Positions 43,162 through 51,213 of a stretch of 64,000 nucleotides of DNA are shown here, in pieces. The notes under the pieces are model-generated. The model was not told where the DNA came from. It ran no database searches and saw only the letters and a list, made by a program, of their open reading frames with translations. This DNA comes from JAVBTT01 sp031556035 (GTDB lineage Bacteria > Bacillota > Clostridia > Oscillospirales > UBA929). The stretch is from positions 21,288-85,287 of the forward strand of contig JAVBTT010000034.1 in NCBI GenBank assembly GCA_031556035.1. Direction: 5' to 3'. The position numbers and the translations under genes were made by a program. Positions within the stretch are counted from its first letter, which is position 1. Every line of letters starts with the position of its first letter.

Positions 43162-43200
43162 TTGAGTTTGCCGTACCTGTGTGGTATCATACAGGTACGG
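43162..43200 (+). promoter_or_regulatory. Promoter overlapped by a perfect 10-bp inverted repeat
   Basis: TTGAGT (43162-43167), 17-nt spacer, TATCAT (43185-43190). The arms CCGTACCTGT (43171-43180) and ACAGGTACGG (43191-43200) bracket the -10 box. This could be an operator for a dimeric repressor of the FmdB-like gene and malic enzyme, or a leader hairpin. Confidence 0.6.
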
Positions 43201-43223
43201 TTTTGGACAAGGAGAGGATCGCC

Positions 43224-43439
43224 ATGCCTTTTTATGATTTGCGCTGCCTTGCGTGCGGCAAGGAATTGTACATCCACGCCTCAATGACGGACAAGTCCGG
43301 GAAACGCATACCATGCCCCGAGTGCGGCTCATTTGAGCTGGAAACGGTGTACAAGGGCGCCCCATCCTATATTAAGGGCGCGAAAGAGCCGGGCTGCCCG
43401 AACCGCCATGTTTGCGGGGCGGGGTGCAGGCATGCGTGA
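43224..43439 (+). CDS. FmdB-family zinc-ribbon protein
   Basis: The 71-residue protein opens with MPFYDLRCLACGKELYI and has a second knuckle CPECG, the pattern of the FmdB/CxxC zinc-ribbon family (PF09723), often called regulatory although evidence is thin. Unusually, the C-terminus adds Cys/His residues (GCPNRHVCGAGCRHA) that could bind another metal. ATG 43224 follows AAGGAGAGG. It precedes the malic-enzyme gene by 63 bp and may share its transcript. Confidence 0.75.
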   Translation: MPFYDLRCLACGKELYIHASMTDKSGKRIPCPECGSFELETVYKGAPSYIKGAKEPGCPNRHVCGAGCRHA

Positions 43440-43502
43440 GCAGGACATGTTTGCGCTAGTGGGGACAAAAACAAACACCATTATAAAACGGGAGAACAAT
43501 AC

Positions 43503-44675
43503 ATGGACATTAAGCAAAAGGCGATGGAATTTCACGAAAAATTGGGCGGAAAAATAGAGATAACCCCGCGTTGTCCGGTAAAAAACCGGGACGATTTAAC
43601 GATGGCCTACACCCCGGGGGTGGCCGAGCCGTGCCTGGCCATACAGAAAGATGTCGCTCTCTCATACACGCTGACACGCCGCTGGAACACGGTGGCAGTC
43701 GTGACGGACGGCACCGCCGTGCTCGGCCTGGGAGACATCGGCCCCGAGGCCGGGATGCCGGTCATGGAGGGCAAATGTGTGCTCTTCAAGGAGTTTGGCG
43801 GGGTGGACGCGATTCCCCTCTGCGTGCGCTCAAAGGACACGGACGACATCGTAAACACCGTAAGGCTGCTGGCCGGCTCCTTCGGCGGGGTCAATCTTGA
43901 GGACATCTCTGCCCCGCGCTGCTTTGAGATAGAGCGCAGGCTCAAAGAGGTCTGCGACATCCCGATTTTTCACGACGACCAGCACGGCACCGCCGTTGTC
44001 ACGCTGGCGGCCATGCTGGGCGCGCTTAAGCTCACAGGGCGGGAGATGGCCTCCCTGCGGGTGGTTGTGTCCGGGGCGGGAGCCGCGGGCATAGCTGTTA
44101 CCAGGCTGCTGATGGCCACCGGCCTCAAAACCGTTGTGCTCTGCGACCGTCAGGGCGCGATCTGTCAGGGCAGGGACGGACTGACCTCCGAGAAGGCCGC
44201 GATAGCCGCCATCACCAACCCGGAAGGCGTCAAGGGTTCTCTCGCAGAGGCAATGAAGGGCGCGGACGTGTTTATCGGGCTCTCGGCCCCGGGCTGCGTG
44301 ACGGGCGAGATGGTGCGCTCCATGGCTAAAGATCCCATTGTGCTGGCGATGTGCAACCCGGTGCCGGAGATTGATCCCGAGCTGGCTAAAGCCGCCGGAG
44401 CCGCCGTGGTCGGCACGGGGCGCTCGGACTATCCCAACCAGATAAACAATGTGCTGGCCTTCCCTGGCATATTCAGGGGCGCGCTGGACGTACGCGCGTC
44501 CGACATAAACGACGAGATGAAGCTGGCCGCCGCCGAGGCGATTGCCTCGCTGATACCGGAAGATGAGCTGTCGCCGGACTACATCATCCCGTCTCCGTTC
44601 GATCAGCGTATTGGGCCGGCGGTGGCGAAGGCCGTCGCGGAGGCGGCGCGGCGCAGCGGAGTCGCGCGAATCTGA
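43503..44675 (+). CDS. NAD(P)-dependent malic enzyme
   Basis: The 390-residue enzyme oxidatively decarboxylates malate to pyruvate and CO2 (short bacterial form). Visible motifs are MAYTPGVAEPCLAI, the substrate/metal region GDIGPEAGMPVMEGK and IPIFHDDQHGTA, and the Rossmann core VVVSGAGAAGIAVTRLL near 185, followed by AMCNPVPEIDP. The charged residue after the second strand (LCDRQG) does not settle NAD versus NADP preference. Start: ATG after GGGAG. Together with the oxaloacetate decarboxylase operon it feeds the pyruvate pool. Confidence 0.94.
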   Translation: MDIKQKAMEFHEKLGGKIEITPRCPVKNRDDLTMAYTPGVAEPCLAIQKDVALSYTLTRRWNTVAVVTDGTAVLGLGDIGPEAGMPVMEGKCVLFKEFGGVDAIPLCVRSKDTDDIVNTVRLLAGSFGGVNLEDISAPRCFEIERRLKEVCDIPIFHDDQHGTAVVTLAAMLGALKLTGREMASLRVVVSGAGAAGIAVTRLLMATGLKTVVLCDRQGAICQGRDGLTSEKAAIAAITNPEGVKGSLAEAMKGADVFIGLSAPGCVTGEMVRSMAKDPIVLAMCNPVPEIDPELAKAAGAAVVGTGRSDYPNQINNVLAFPGIFRGALDVRASDINDEMKLAAAEAIASLIPEDELSPDYIIPSPFDQRIGPAVAKAVAEAARRSGVARI

Positions 44676-44998
44676 ATGTCGGGTCGGTGTGCGGGAGCAT
44701 AGGCCGGGTGTGGAACAAGGACGCGGGGCTTCCGCACGGGCGACCGTCCCCGGTCGTCCGTGCACCCCAGTTCCACGCGCGACGAGAGGCGGCGCGACGG
44801 GGATGCCGCGCCCTACAGGGGAAACGGGGAACGCCCCATGCAGGGGCACGGCATACCGTGTCCGCATACTCTCATGCAGGCAGAAACGGCGGCTTGCAGG
44901 ACGTGCCGTGCAAAGACCAAACCGAATCCGTCTTTTGACGAGCAGATACGTAATATTCTCCGGCAACAACAATCTTTCCGAAAGAGGGGGGTGATGAC
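44676..44998. other. Long 5' leader/intergenic with dispersed repeats
   Basis: No gene is supported. GGGCGACCG (44739-44747) and CGGTCGTCC (44752-44760) form a hairpin. The stretch near 44794-44816 is the inverse of the dispersed repeat at 27890. I see no match to the M-box (ykoK) Mg2+ riboswitch that often precedes mgtE. Confidence 0.4.
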
Positions 44999-45157
44999 AT
45001 GAGACGTGGAGCGGTATTCTGCCGCAGTTCAAGACGCAAGCCCCTCAGCGAGGGCGTACAAAGCGAAAACCCCGTTCCGCCGCGAAGTAGGCGTTTAATC
45101 GCGAGCGGGCTTCGTGGAAACGGGGCAGGGCCTGTTAACATAGGTAGGGAACTCTGA
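44999..45157 (+). CDS. Putative 52-codon leader peptide upstream of mgtE
   Basis: An ATG at 44999 follows an excellent ribosome site (GAGGGGGG, 6-7 bases away) and opens a 52-codon frame beginning MRRGAVFCRSSRRKPLSEG with a central SENPVPPRSRR and a TGA at 45155. The product is Arg-rich and has no recognisable domain. Its last codons run through the left arm of the 18-bp inverted repeat 45126-45194, so ribosome position would decide whether that hairpin forms. A regulatory leader for mgtE is possible; a chance frame in a repeat region is the alternative. Confidence 0.35.
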   Translation: MRRGAVFCRSSRRKPLSEGVQSENPVPPRSRRLIASGLRGNGAGPVNIGREL

Positions 45158-45194
45158 AAGCGCGGACGTTCGCTGTCTATGTTAACAGGCCCTG
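45126..45194. repeat. 69-bp element with perfect 18-bp inverted ends
   Basis: CAGGGCCTGTTAACATAG (45126-45143) and CTATGTTAACAGGCCCTG (45177-45194) are perfect reverse complements around 33 nt. It lies 86 bp before mgtE. It could be a miniature inverted-repeat transposable element or a regulatory hairpin in the mgtE leader. No obvious target-site duplication is seen. Confidence 0.65.
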
Positions 45195-45280
45195 AGCAAG
45201 GACTGCCGCCGTGAGGCGCCGCGCGGTCTTTGCTTTGCTTGCCGTTTTCATGCCGGCCCGTTCGATGGGAGGTATGAAAA

Positions 45281-46639
45281 ATGAGCGATTCCTACGAGAC
45301 CTTGAACCAAATGCTGGAGAACAAGGAGTTTGTCCGGCTCAGAAACGCGCTTGTGGCGGAAAATCCTGTGGATATCGCCGCGTTTATCGAGTCTCTGCCG
45401 GAGGACAAAAGTGTTCTCATATTCCGGATGCTTCCGAAGGACATGGCGGCGGACGTGTTCGCAAACCTGTTCTACGAGGAACAGCAGTCGATAATCGAAT
45501 TGCTGAGCGACAGGGAGATAGCGCTGATCGTCAACGACCTGTACGCGGACGACGCGGTCGACTTCATTGAGGAGATGCCGGCCGGCGTCGCGAAAAAGGT
45601 GCTCGCCAACGCCTCAAAGGAGACGCGTGAGCAGATAAACCATCTGCTGCGCTACCCCGAAAACTCCGCAGGCAGCATTATGACGGTCGAATATGTCGAT
45701 CTCGACAGGGCGGGCACGGTCGAGGAGGCCTTCGCGCGGATACGCAAAACCGGAACCGACAAGGAGACAATATATACCTGCTACGTGACAGACGCGTTCC
45801 GCCACCTCGAGGGCATAGCGTCCATACGCAAGCTTCTGCTCTCACCCCCGGACGCGCTGATTGCCGACATAATGGACACCCATATCATTTCAGCGCGCAC
45901 CTCGGACGATCAAGAGGCGGTGGCTCATCTGTTCGACCGCTACGACCAGCTCAGCGTCCCGGTGGTCGACACCGAGAACAGGCTTGTGGGAATCATAACT
46001 GTCGACGACGTCATGGATGTCGTGCGCGAGGAGACCACCGAGGACTTTGAGAAAATGGCGGCTATGCACCCCTCCGAGAAGCCGTACCTCAAATCCGGTG
46101 TCTTCTCCCTGTTCCGCAACAGGATCGTCTGGCTGATCGTGCTGATGATCTCTGCGATGATAACCGGGAGCATAATCGAACACTTCGAGGACGCCATCGC
46201 GGCCATCACCCTGCTCGCGGCGTTTACCCCCATGCTGACCGACACCGGCGGCAACGCGGGCAGCCAGAGCTCCACGATGGTGATACGCGGCATGGCGCTC
46301 CGGGAGATAAAATCTTCGGATTTTCTGAGGGTGCTGTGGAAGGAGCTCAGGGTCGGCCTCATGTGCGCCGTGGTTCTGTCCGTGATAAATTTTATCCGGA
46401 TAAGCCTCCAGTATTCAGTCGATGAATACCCTCAAAAACAGATGATTGCCCTGACCGTTTCGGTGAGCCTGTTTATAACAATAATTTTGGCGAAGACGCT
46501 GGGGGGGCTTTTGCCTATAGCCGCGAAGAAGCTCAGGCTGGACCCCGCCGTAATGGCGTCACCGCTTATAACGACAATCGTCGACGCCGTCTCTTTGATT
46601 GTCTATTTTTTAATTGCTCAGAGACTGCTCGCGCTTTAG
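45281..46639 (+). CDS. mgtE: Magnesium transporter MgtE
   Basis: The 452-residue protein has the MgtE order: N-terminal helical superhelix (~15-125, repeats around DMAADVFANLFYEEQQ), paired CBS domains (~135-255, VPVVDTENRLVGIITVDDVM), the plug helix and five membrane segments from ~285 with the Mg2+-pore region PMLTDTGGNAGSQSST. It imports Mg2+ and gates itself by cytoplasmic Mg2+ binding. The ATG follows GGGAGG. Its leader of about 280 bp includes the small frame and inverted repeat described above, so it may carry regulation. Confidence 0.95.
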   Translation: MSDSYETLNQMLENKEFVRLRNALVAENPVDIAAFIESLPEDKSVLIFRMLPKDMAADVFANLFYEEQQSIIELLSDREIALIVNDLYADDAVDFIEEMPAGVAKKVLANASKETREQINHLLRYPENSAGSIMTVEYVDLDRAGTVEEAFARIRKTGTDKETIYTCYVTDAFRHLEGIASIRKLLLSPPDALIADIMDTHIISARTSDDQEAVAHLFDRYDQLSVPVVDTENRLVGIITVDDVMDVVREETTEDFEKMAAMHPSEKPYLKSGVFSLFRNRIVWLIVLMISAMITGSIIEHFEDAIAAITLLAAFTPMLTDTGGNAGSQSSTMVIRGMALREIKSSDFLRVLWKELRVGLMCAVVLSVINFIRISLQYSVDEYPQKQMIALTVSVSLFITIILAKTLGGLLPIAAKKLRLDPAVMASPLITTIVDAVSLIVYFLIAQRLLAL

Positions 46640-46647
46640 ACCGGATA

Positions 46648-46667
46648 TTACTGATCCCATGTTAAAA
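46648..46667 (+). repeat. Recurrent 20-bp motif, divergent copy
   Basis: TTACTGATCCCATGTTAAAA, 17/20 identical to the inverse of the copy at 63191. An inverted ATTAGTAT half follows at 46682. It sits right after the mgtE stop. Confidence 0.5.
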
Positions 46668-46693
46668 TCTTCCCTCCAGAAATTAGTATAGGG

Positions 46694-46735
46694 ATATCCC
46701 CCGGTCGCGGTAAGATAACCACGACCGGGGGATAT
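46694..46735. terminator. Bidirectional terminator between mgtE and the HPr-like gene
   Basis: ATATCCCCCGGTCG (46694-46707) pairs perfectly with CGACCGGGGGATAT (46722-46735). It lies between the convergent ends of the two genes. Confidence 0.75.
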
Positions 46736-46765
46736 TCCACAAGTATGCCGCCTGTTTAACAGGAG

Positions 46766-47002
46766 TTATTGGACTACGAATTTCCTGACGCCCGCGAAGA
46801 ACGTCTCCCCGTCCTTGTCGGTACCGTGTACCTCAACATTGATAGGCTTGGACAGATCAATGCTGAAGATGCCCATGATTGACTTGGCGTCAATTATATA
46901 GCGCCCGCTGACGACGTCTATGTCGAAGTTCTGCTGACAGGCGCAGTTCACAAATTCCTTGACGTCACTTATCGAGGACAGCTGAATCTTAAAAGCTTTC
47001 AT
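46766..47002 (-). CDS. HPr-like protein lacking the phosphorylated histidine
   Basis: The 78-residue protein fits the HPr fold and has the HPr kinase site region AKSIMGIFSIDLS, corresponding to Ser46, but the GIHARPA active-site loop with His15 is absent: its place is taken by SDVKEFVNCACQQ. It therefore cannot carry phosphate from PEP in the sugar phosphotransferase system; like Crh of Bacillus it could only serve in Ser-phosphorylation signalling, perhaps as a CcpA cofactor. Two Cys residues in CAC replace the active loop. Start: ATG nine bases after GAGGGG, with a good promoter upstream. Confidence 0.8.
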   Translation of the reverse strand: MKAFKIQLSSISDVKEFVNCACQQNFDIDVVSGRYIIDAKSIMGIFSIDLSKPINVEVHGTDKDGETFFAGVRKFVVQ

Positions 47003-47049
47003 CTTGTATTACCCCTCTGCAATATGATAGACTTATCCGCAACACTAGT

Positions 47050-47077
47050 ATTATAGCATTTAGCATTCAAAATACAA
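47050..47077 (-). promoter_or_regulatory. Promoter of the HPr-like gene
   Basis: On the minus strand TTGTAT (47077-47072), a 16-nt spacer and TATAAT (47055-47050), with a TG one base before the -10 (extended -10). Confidence 0.65.
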
Positions 47078-47177
47078 GCGAAAATTATGCCCCGACCCGA
47101 AAAGGGCAATGTGAACGAATAACAGCGGGTACAGCCGCGCGCGTTGGGCTATTTTGGAAAGCTCGGGAGACACAAAT

Positions 47178-48419
47178 ATGAAAATATCCTTCTGCACCTT
47201 GGGTTGCAAAGTCAACCAGGCCGAGAGCGGCGCTATGGGAGACCTTTTGAGAGCACGCGGACATGAGATTGTCCCCCCGGACGAGCTCTGCGACGCGGTG
47301 GTCATAAACACCTGTACGGTGACCGCGGTCTCGGACCAGAAGTCGCGGCAGGCTATTAGGCGGCTCAGAGCCGCGCATCCAGACGCGATACTGGCGGTGT
47401 GCGGCTGTCTGCCCGAGACAAGCGATTTGAGCGGCTGGGATGATATAGACCTGCTGGGGGGCTCCGGCGGAAAGCTCGCCTTCGCTGAGAGGCTGGAGGG
47501 CTTTCGAGGCAGGGAGATAGCGCCGCGTGGAGAGGCGTACGGTTTCGAATCCATTCCGGCCGCGACCCCGGAGGGCCGCAGCCGCGCGTTTCTGAAAATA
47601 CAGGACGGCTGTGAAAACAACTGCGCGTACTGCATTATACCCAAGGCGCGGGGCGTGTGCCGCTCGCGAAGCCCGGAGGACGCCCTCCATCGCGCACGGG
47701 AGGCCTATGACAAGGGCTTCCGGGAGCTGGTGCTTACCGGCATAGAGATATCCTCCTACCGACCGTCTCTGAGCGACCTGATCCGCTCGCTGTGCCTGTC
47801 CCTGCCGGACATGCGCTTCCGTATCGGCTCGCTCGATCCCACGGTGCCTGACGCTGAGTTTGTGAGCGCCATCGCCGGACTCCCCAATGTATGCCCGCAT
47901 TTTCACCTGTCGGTGCAGAGCGGCTGCGGGGACATCCTGCGGCGCATGGGGCGGCGCTACACGCCCGAGGACGCGCTTGCCTCCGCCGCGCGGCTGCGCG
48001 AGGCTTTTCCGGGCTGCGCGGTTACGGGAGATCTTATTTGCGCCTTTCCGGGCGAAACCGAGGCACAGTTCGAGGAAACGCTGGAGTTTTTAAAGCGCGC
48101 CAGCTTTTCCGGGCTGCATGTGTTCCCATATTCGCGCAGGCCGGGCACCCCGGCGGCTCATATGCCGAACCAGCTCACAAATGCCGAGAAGCGCGAGCGC
48201 ACGAAGAGGGCGTCGGAAATCGCGGAGAGAACCGCGATGGAATACAAAAGGGCTCAGGCAGGCAGGACACTTCAGGTTCTGTTCGAATCCGCCACTCGCG
48301 GACTGAGCGAAAACTACCAGGAGGTCACGGTGCCCTTCGGCGGAGTAAAAATGGGAATATCCCCGGTACTTATCTCCAAGGCGGACGGAAAGCTGCTCAG
48401 GGGTGAGATATGCAGATAG
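47178..48419 (+). CDS. mtaB: tRNA t6A37 methylthiotransferase MtaB
   Basis: The 413-residue radical-SAM enzyme adds a methylthio group to t6A37 of ANN-decoding tRNAs. The N-terminal domain has the Cys ligands of the auxiliary cluster (TLGCKVNQAES, NTCTVT, CGCLPE). The radical-SAM motif is CENNCAYC near 155. The C-terminal TRAM-like domain ends with VTVPFGGVKMGISPV. ATG 47178 follows GGGAGA by seven bases. It overlaps the next small gene by ten bases. Confidence 0.93.
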   Translation: MKISFCTLGCKVNQAESGAMGDLLRARGHEIVPPDELCDAVVINTCTVTAVSDQKSRQAIRRLRAAHPDAILAVCGCLPETSDLSGWDDIDLLGGSGGKLAFAERLEGFRGREIAPRGEAYGFESIPAATPEGRSRAFLKIQDGCENNCAYCIIPKARGVCRSRSPEDALHRAREAYDKGFRELVLTGIEISSYRPSLSDLIRSLCLSLPDMRFRIGSLDPTVPDAEFVSAIAGLPNVCPHFHLSVQSGCGDILRRMGRRYTPEDALASAARLREAFPGCAVTGDLICAFPGETEAQFEETLEFLKRASFSGLHVFPYSRRPGTPAAHMPNQLTNAEKRERTKRASEIAERTAMEYKRAQAGRTLQVLFESATRGLSENYQEVTVPFGGVKMGISPVLISKADGKLLRGEICR

Positions 48420-48682
48420 TATTATGTATACTGGCGCTATACAGCCTCGCGGCCTTTGTCGCCACCGCGCGGGACAAGAGGGCGGCCCGGCGCGGCAGGC
48501 GAAGGATGCCCGAAAAAGCGATGGTGTTTTTGAGCTTCACCGGAGCAGGCCTAGGGGTGCTGGCCGCTTTTTATGCTCTGCGCCACAAGACAAAGCACGG
48601 GAGGCTGCTCGCGCTGTGCTGGTTTGGAACGCTCGCCTCGTACGCACTTGCCGTCTGGGCGTGCGTACGATTTGGGGTGTAA
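48410..48682 (+). CDS. DUF1294 small membrane protein
   Basis: The 90-residue protein resembles DUF1294: an N-terminal membrane segment (VLCILALYSLAAFVATA), a basic loop RDKRAARRGRRRMPEK, and further hydrophobic segments (~38-58, ~68-88). Function is unknown for the family. The ATG lies inside the end of mtaB with GGGGTGAG upstream, so it is co-translated. Confidence 0.8.
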   Translation: MQIVLCILALYSLAAFVATARDKRAARRGRRRMPEKAMVFLSFTGAGLGVLAAFYALRHKTKHGRLLALCWFGTLASYALAVWACVRFGV

Positions 48683-48698
48683 AAGACGCGAATGTAAT

Positions 48699-48727
48699 TT
48701 GACATTCCATCTCCTTCATGCGATAAT
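48699..48727 (+). promoter_or_regulatory. Strong sigma-A promoter
   Basis: A perfect TTGACA (48699-48704), 17-nt spacer and GATAAT (48722-48727), 40 bp before the start of the carboxypeptidase gene. Confidence 0.8.
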
Positions 48728-48767
48728 TATTATCCCGGTTATGTTAACATAAAAGGAGGGGCAGCGT

Positions 48768-49718
48768 TTGAAGTTCTTTGCGATCATGGTCGGGGCGCTG
48801 CTGCTCGCCGCGGCGCTCCTTTACATTCCAATCAAGGCGTTTCTTGAAGCTGACGAGCCTGACGCGGAATATTACGGCGAGCGGGTGGAGGTTATGGCTG
48901 AGGCCGAAACAAACCTCTCTTCGCCGGACAGGTCTCCTCCCTCCGTCAAGCTGGAGGAGGACCCACCGGACGGCAAATCCGCCTCTTTTGAGGACATGCC
49001 CCACTATCGGCCCGGGCTGGCGGGCCGATATCAGGCTTACTCAGACGCCAACCCCGGCATGGACATATACGGGGTTGTCACCTATGTAAACATCGGGCTG
49101 GACTACCCGTTTTATGAAAATGTCTCGGAGATAGAAAATCCGGACGATATCCTTGTACTCTGCAACAAATATCACCGTCTCCCGGCGACATACGTTCCGA
49201 AGGGACTTGCCCTGACCGGCGGGCGCACTCTGAAAAAGGAGGCGCGGGACGCGTTTGAGCTTATGAGGAAGGCCGCGAAGCAGGCTGGCCGCGATCTCTA
49301 CATATCCAACTCCTATCGCTCATACGACAGCCAGAAGCAGTATTACGACGACTATGTTAAAAACGAGATGAGGGGCGGTCTCACCAGGGGAGAGGCAACT
49401 GCTGAGGCCGACGAGTATTCGGCCAGGCCCGGGCACTCCGAGCACCAGACCGCGCTGACCTTCGACCTGCGCACCAGGGGAACGACGGGCAGCCTCTCCT
49501 CAATCCACTATGAGGAAACCGCCGAATACGCGTGGCTGATAGAGAACGCCCATCTGTACGGCTACATATTGCGCTACCCGGAGTGCTATGAGCATATAAC
49601 CGGGTACACCTATGAGCCCTGGCACTGGCGCTACATCGGGGTTGATGCCGCGACAGAGATGTGCGAAAAAGGGATTGCCACCCTGGAGGAGTATTTGGCA
49701 ACAATGCCTGAATCATGA
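48768..49718 (+). CDS. VanY-type D-alanyl-D-alanine carboxypeptidase (M15B)
   Basis: The 316-residue protein has an N-terminal membrane anchor (FAIMVGALLLAAALLYIPI), a linker rich in acidic residues and Pro, and an M15B peptidase domain from ~130. Zinc-site motifs are SEHQTALTFD near 223 (the family SxHxxGxAxD, here with Ala where Gly is usual) and EPWHWRYIG near 283. It would trim terminal D-Ala from peptidoglycan stems outside the membrane. Vancomycin resistance should not be inferred without van genes nearby. Start: TTG after AAAGGAGGGG. A surface-protein gene follows after 16 bp. Confidence 0.88.
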   Translation: MKFFAIMVGALLLAAALLYIPIKAFLEADEPDAEYYGERVEVMAEAETNLSSPDRSPPSVKLEEDPPDGKSASFEDMPHYRPGLAGRYQAYSDANPGMDIYGVVTYVNIGLDYPFYENVSEIENPDDILVLCNKYHRLPATYVPKGLALTGGRTLKKEARDAFELMRKAAKQAGRDLYISNSYRSYDSQKQYYDDYVKNEMRGGLTRGEATAEADEYSARPGHSEHQTALTFDLRTRGTTGSLSSIHYEETAEYAWLIENAHLYGYILRYPECYEHITGYTYEPWHWRYIGVDAATEMCEKGIATLEEYLATMPES

Positions 49719-49734
49719 GAGGAGCTTGTACATA

Positions 49735-51162
49735 ATGAGGAAGACCGCCTGCGCGCTTGCCGCGCTTCTTGCATTGACGCTGTTTGCCGCGCCGTACGCG
49801 TCAGCTGCCCAGCCGGTGTTTAAAAACACTGCCGCGGCTGGCTACGACCACTTCCTGGCCGTGGATCCGGGCGGCGCTCTCTGGGCCTGGGGCTGGAACA
49901 GCTTTGGTCAGCTCGGTGACGGCTCCGACGCCGAGCGCCTGACTCCGGTGAAGATCATGGACTATGTGATATGCGCTCGTGCCTCGGACTATTATTCCGC
50001 GGCCATTACATCGGACGGCTCGCTTTGGCTGTGGGGCGACAACAGCTTCGGTCAGCTCGGGGACGGCAGCGGGGTCAGCAGGAGCAATCCAGTCAGGATC
50101 ATGAGCGGCGTGGTGGATGTGCTGCTCTACCCCACCTTTGCGTTCGCTCTGAAAAGCGACAGCAGCCTCTGGGCTTGGGGGGACAATTCCTACGGGCAGC
50201 TCGGCACCGGCGACAGGCTCGACCGCACAAAGCCTGTAAAGGTCAAGGAGAACATGGCCGGGGGAGCCTGGGACATGGCCCTCGAAAGCCTTGCCGCCTC
50301 TATCGGGAGCCATGCCGAGATAAGGAGCGGGGGCAGTCTTTGGACACGCGGCGAAAACGGACTGGGGCAGCTCGGAAACGGATTGCTTGAGGATTCCGAA
50401 AAAGCCGTTGAGTCCATCAAGTCCGGCGTTGTCTCGGTCTCAATGAGCGGGACTCAGTCAGCCGCGGTGTGCGGCGACGGCACGCTGTACTGCTGGGGCT
50501 CCTTCGGCAGCGGGATATTGGGCGACGGAGGCAACAAGGGCTCCGCCCAGCCCAGGAAGCTGCCCCTCAAGGCGGCCGTACCGGGAAGCGCTTACACCGG
50601 CATTGTCCCGGACGGGATATCCTACGCCAGCGAATGGGCGCGGGAGCATATACGCCGGGCCATGACACGCGGACTCATACCCCCATCCCTCCAGGGCGAC
50701 TACAAAAATAACATCACCCGGGCAGAGTTCTGCGCCCAGGCGGTAACCTTCATGGAGGCCAAGACCGGAAAGGGAATAGATTCCATCCTGTCGGGCAAGG
50801 GGTTGTCTGCGGACGCGAGTCCCTTCAGCGACACGGCGGACAGGACGATCATAGCCGCATTCCGGCTCGGGATAGTGGCAGGCATGGGCGACGGAACCTT
50901 CAATCCAAACGGCGAAATAACCCGTGAACAGGCGGCGGTGATGCTGAGGAACACGGCGGTGGCTATGGGCTGCCCCGTGGAAGCCCCGAAGAACTCCTTC
51001 CCGGACAGCGGCAGGATATCCTCCTGGGCGTCGGAAGCGGTTGATTTTGTCGCGCACAGGAGCGTTATGGCGGGAACCGGCTCCGGCTTTGCCCCGGCCG
51101 GAAAGTATTCCCGCGAGATGGCGGATATAACTTTCAACCTGCTGTTCGAGGCGCTGAGTTGA
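49735..51162 (+). CDS. RCC1-repeat protein with SLH domains
   Basis: The 475-residue secreted protein has a signal peptide (ACALAALLALTLFAAPYASA), about five RCC1-like blades (~30-290) recognised by GALWAWGWNSFGQLGDGSD, GSLWLWGDNSFGQLGDGSG and SSLWAWGDNSYGQLGTGDR, then SLH units over the last ~165 residues (NNITRAEFCAQAVTFMEA; NGEITREQAAVMLRNTAVA; AGKYSREMADITFN). The SLH part anchors it to the wall; the propeller probably binds a ligand. ATG 49735 is preceded by GAGAGGAG. It is in one transcript with the carboxypeptidase and ends at a strong terminator. Function unknown. Confidence 0.85.
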   Translation: MRKTACALAALLALTLFAAPYASAAQPVFKNTAAAGYDHFLAVDPGGALWAWGWNSFGQLGDGSDAERLTPVKIMDYVICARASDYYSAAITSDGSLWLWGDNSFGQLGDGSGVSRSNPVRIMSGVVDVLLYPTFAFALKSDSSLWAWGDNSYGQLGTGDRLDRTKPVKVKENMAGGAWDMALESLAASIGSHAEIRSGGSLWTRGENGLGQLGNGLLEDSEKAVESIKSGVVSVSMSGTQSAAVCGDGTLYCWGSFGSGILGDGGNKGSAQPRKLPLKAAVPGSAYTGIVPDGISYASEWAREHIRRAMTRGLIPPSLQGDYKNNITRAEFCAQAVTFMEAKTGKGIDSILSGKGLSADASPFSDTADRTIIAAFRLGIVAGMGDGTFNPNGEITREQAAVMLRNTAVAMGCPVEAPKNSFPDSGRISSWASEAVDFVAHRSVMAGTGSGFAPAGKYSREMADITFNLLFEALS

Positions 51163-51164
51163 AA

Positions 51165-51206
51165 ATACCGGATACCCCGGAGAAGACACTCCGTGGTATC
51201 CGGTAT
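51165..51206. terminator. Bidirectional terminator
   Basis: ATACCGGATACC (51165-51176) and GGTATCCGGTAT (51195-51206) pair perfectly, with an inner CGGAG/CTCCG stem. It lies between the convergent RCC1/SLH and Hpt-domain genes. Confidence 0.8.
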
Positions 51207-51213
51207 CAGGTCA

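Noticed and set aside
43830..45032. A 400-codon antisense frame over malic enzyme and its downstream region
   Set aside because: The composition is that of a shadow frame and it crosses the repeat-rich intergenic region.
44676..45280. M-box Mg2+ riboswitch before mgtE
   Set aside because: The conserved M-box elements could not be found in the leader; only repeats and a small frame are visible.
48768..49718. Vancomycin resistance locus
   Set aside because: A single VanY-like carboxypeptidase without vanHAX or vanRS nearby is ordinary wall metabolism.
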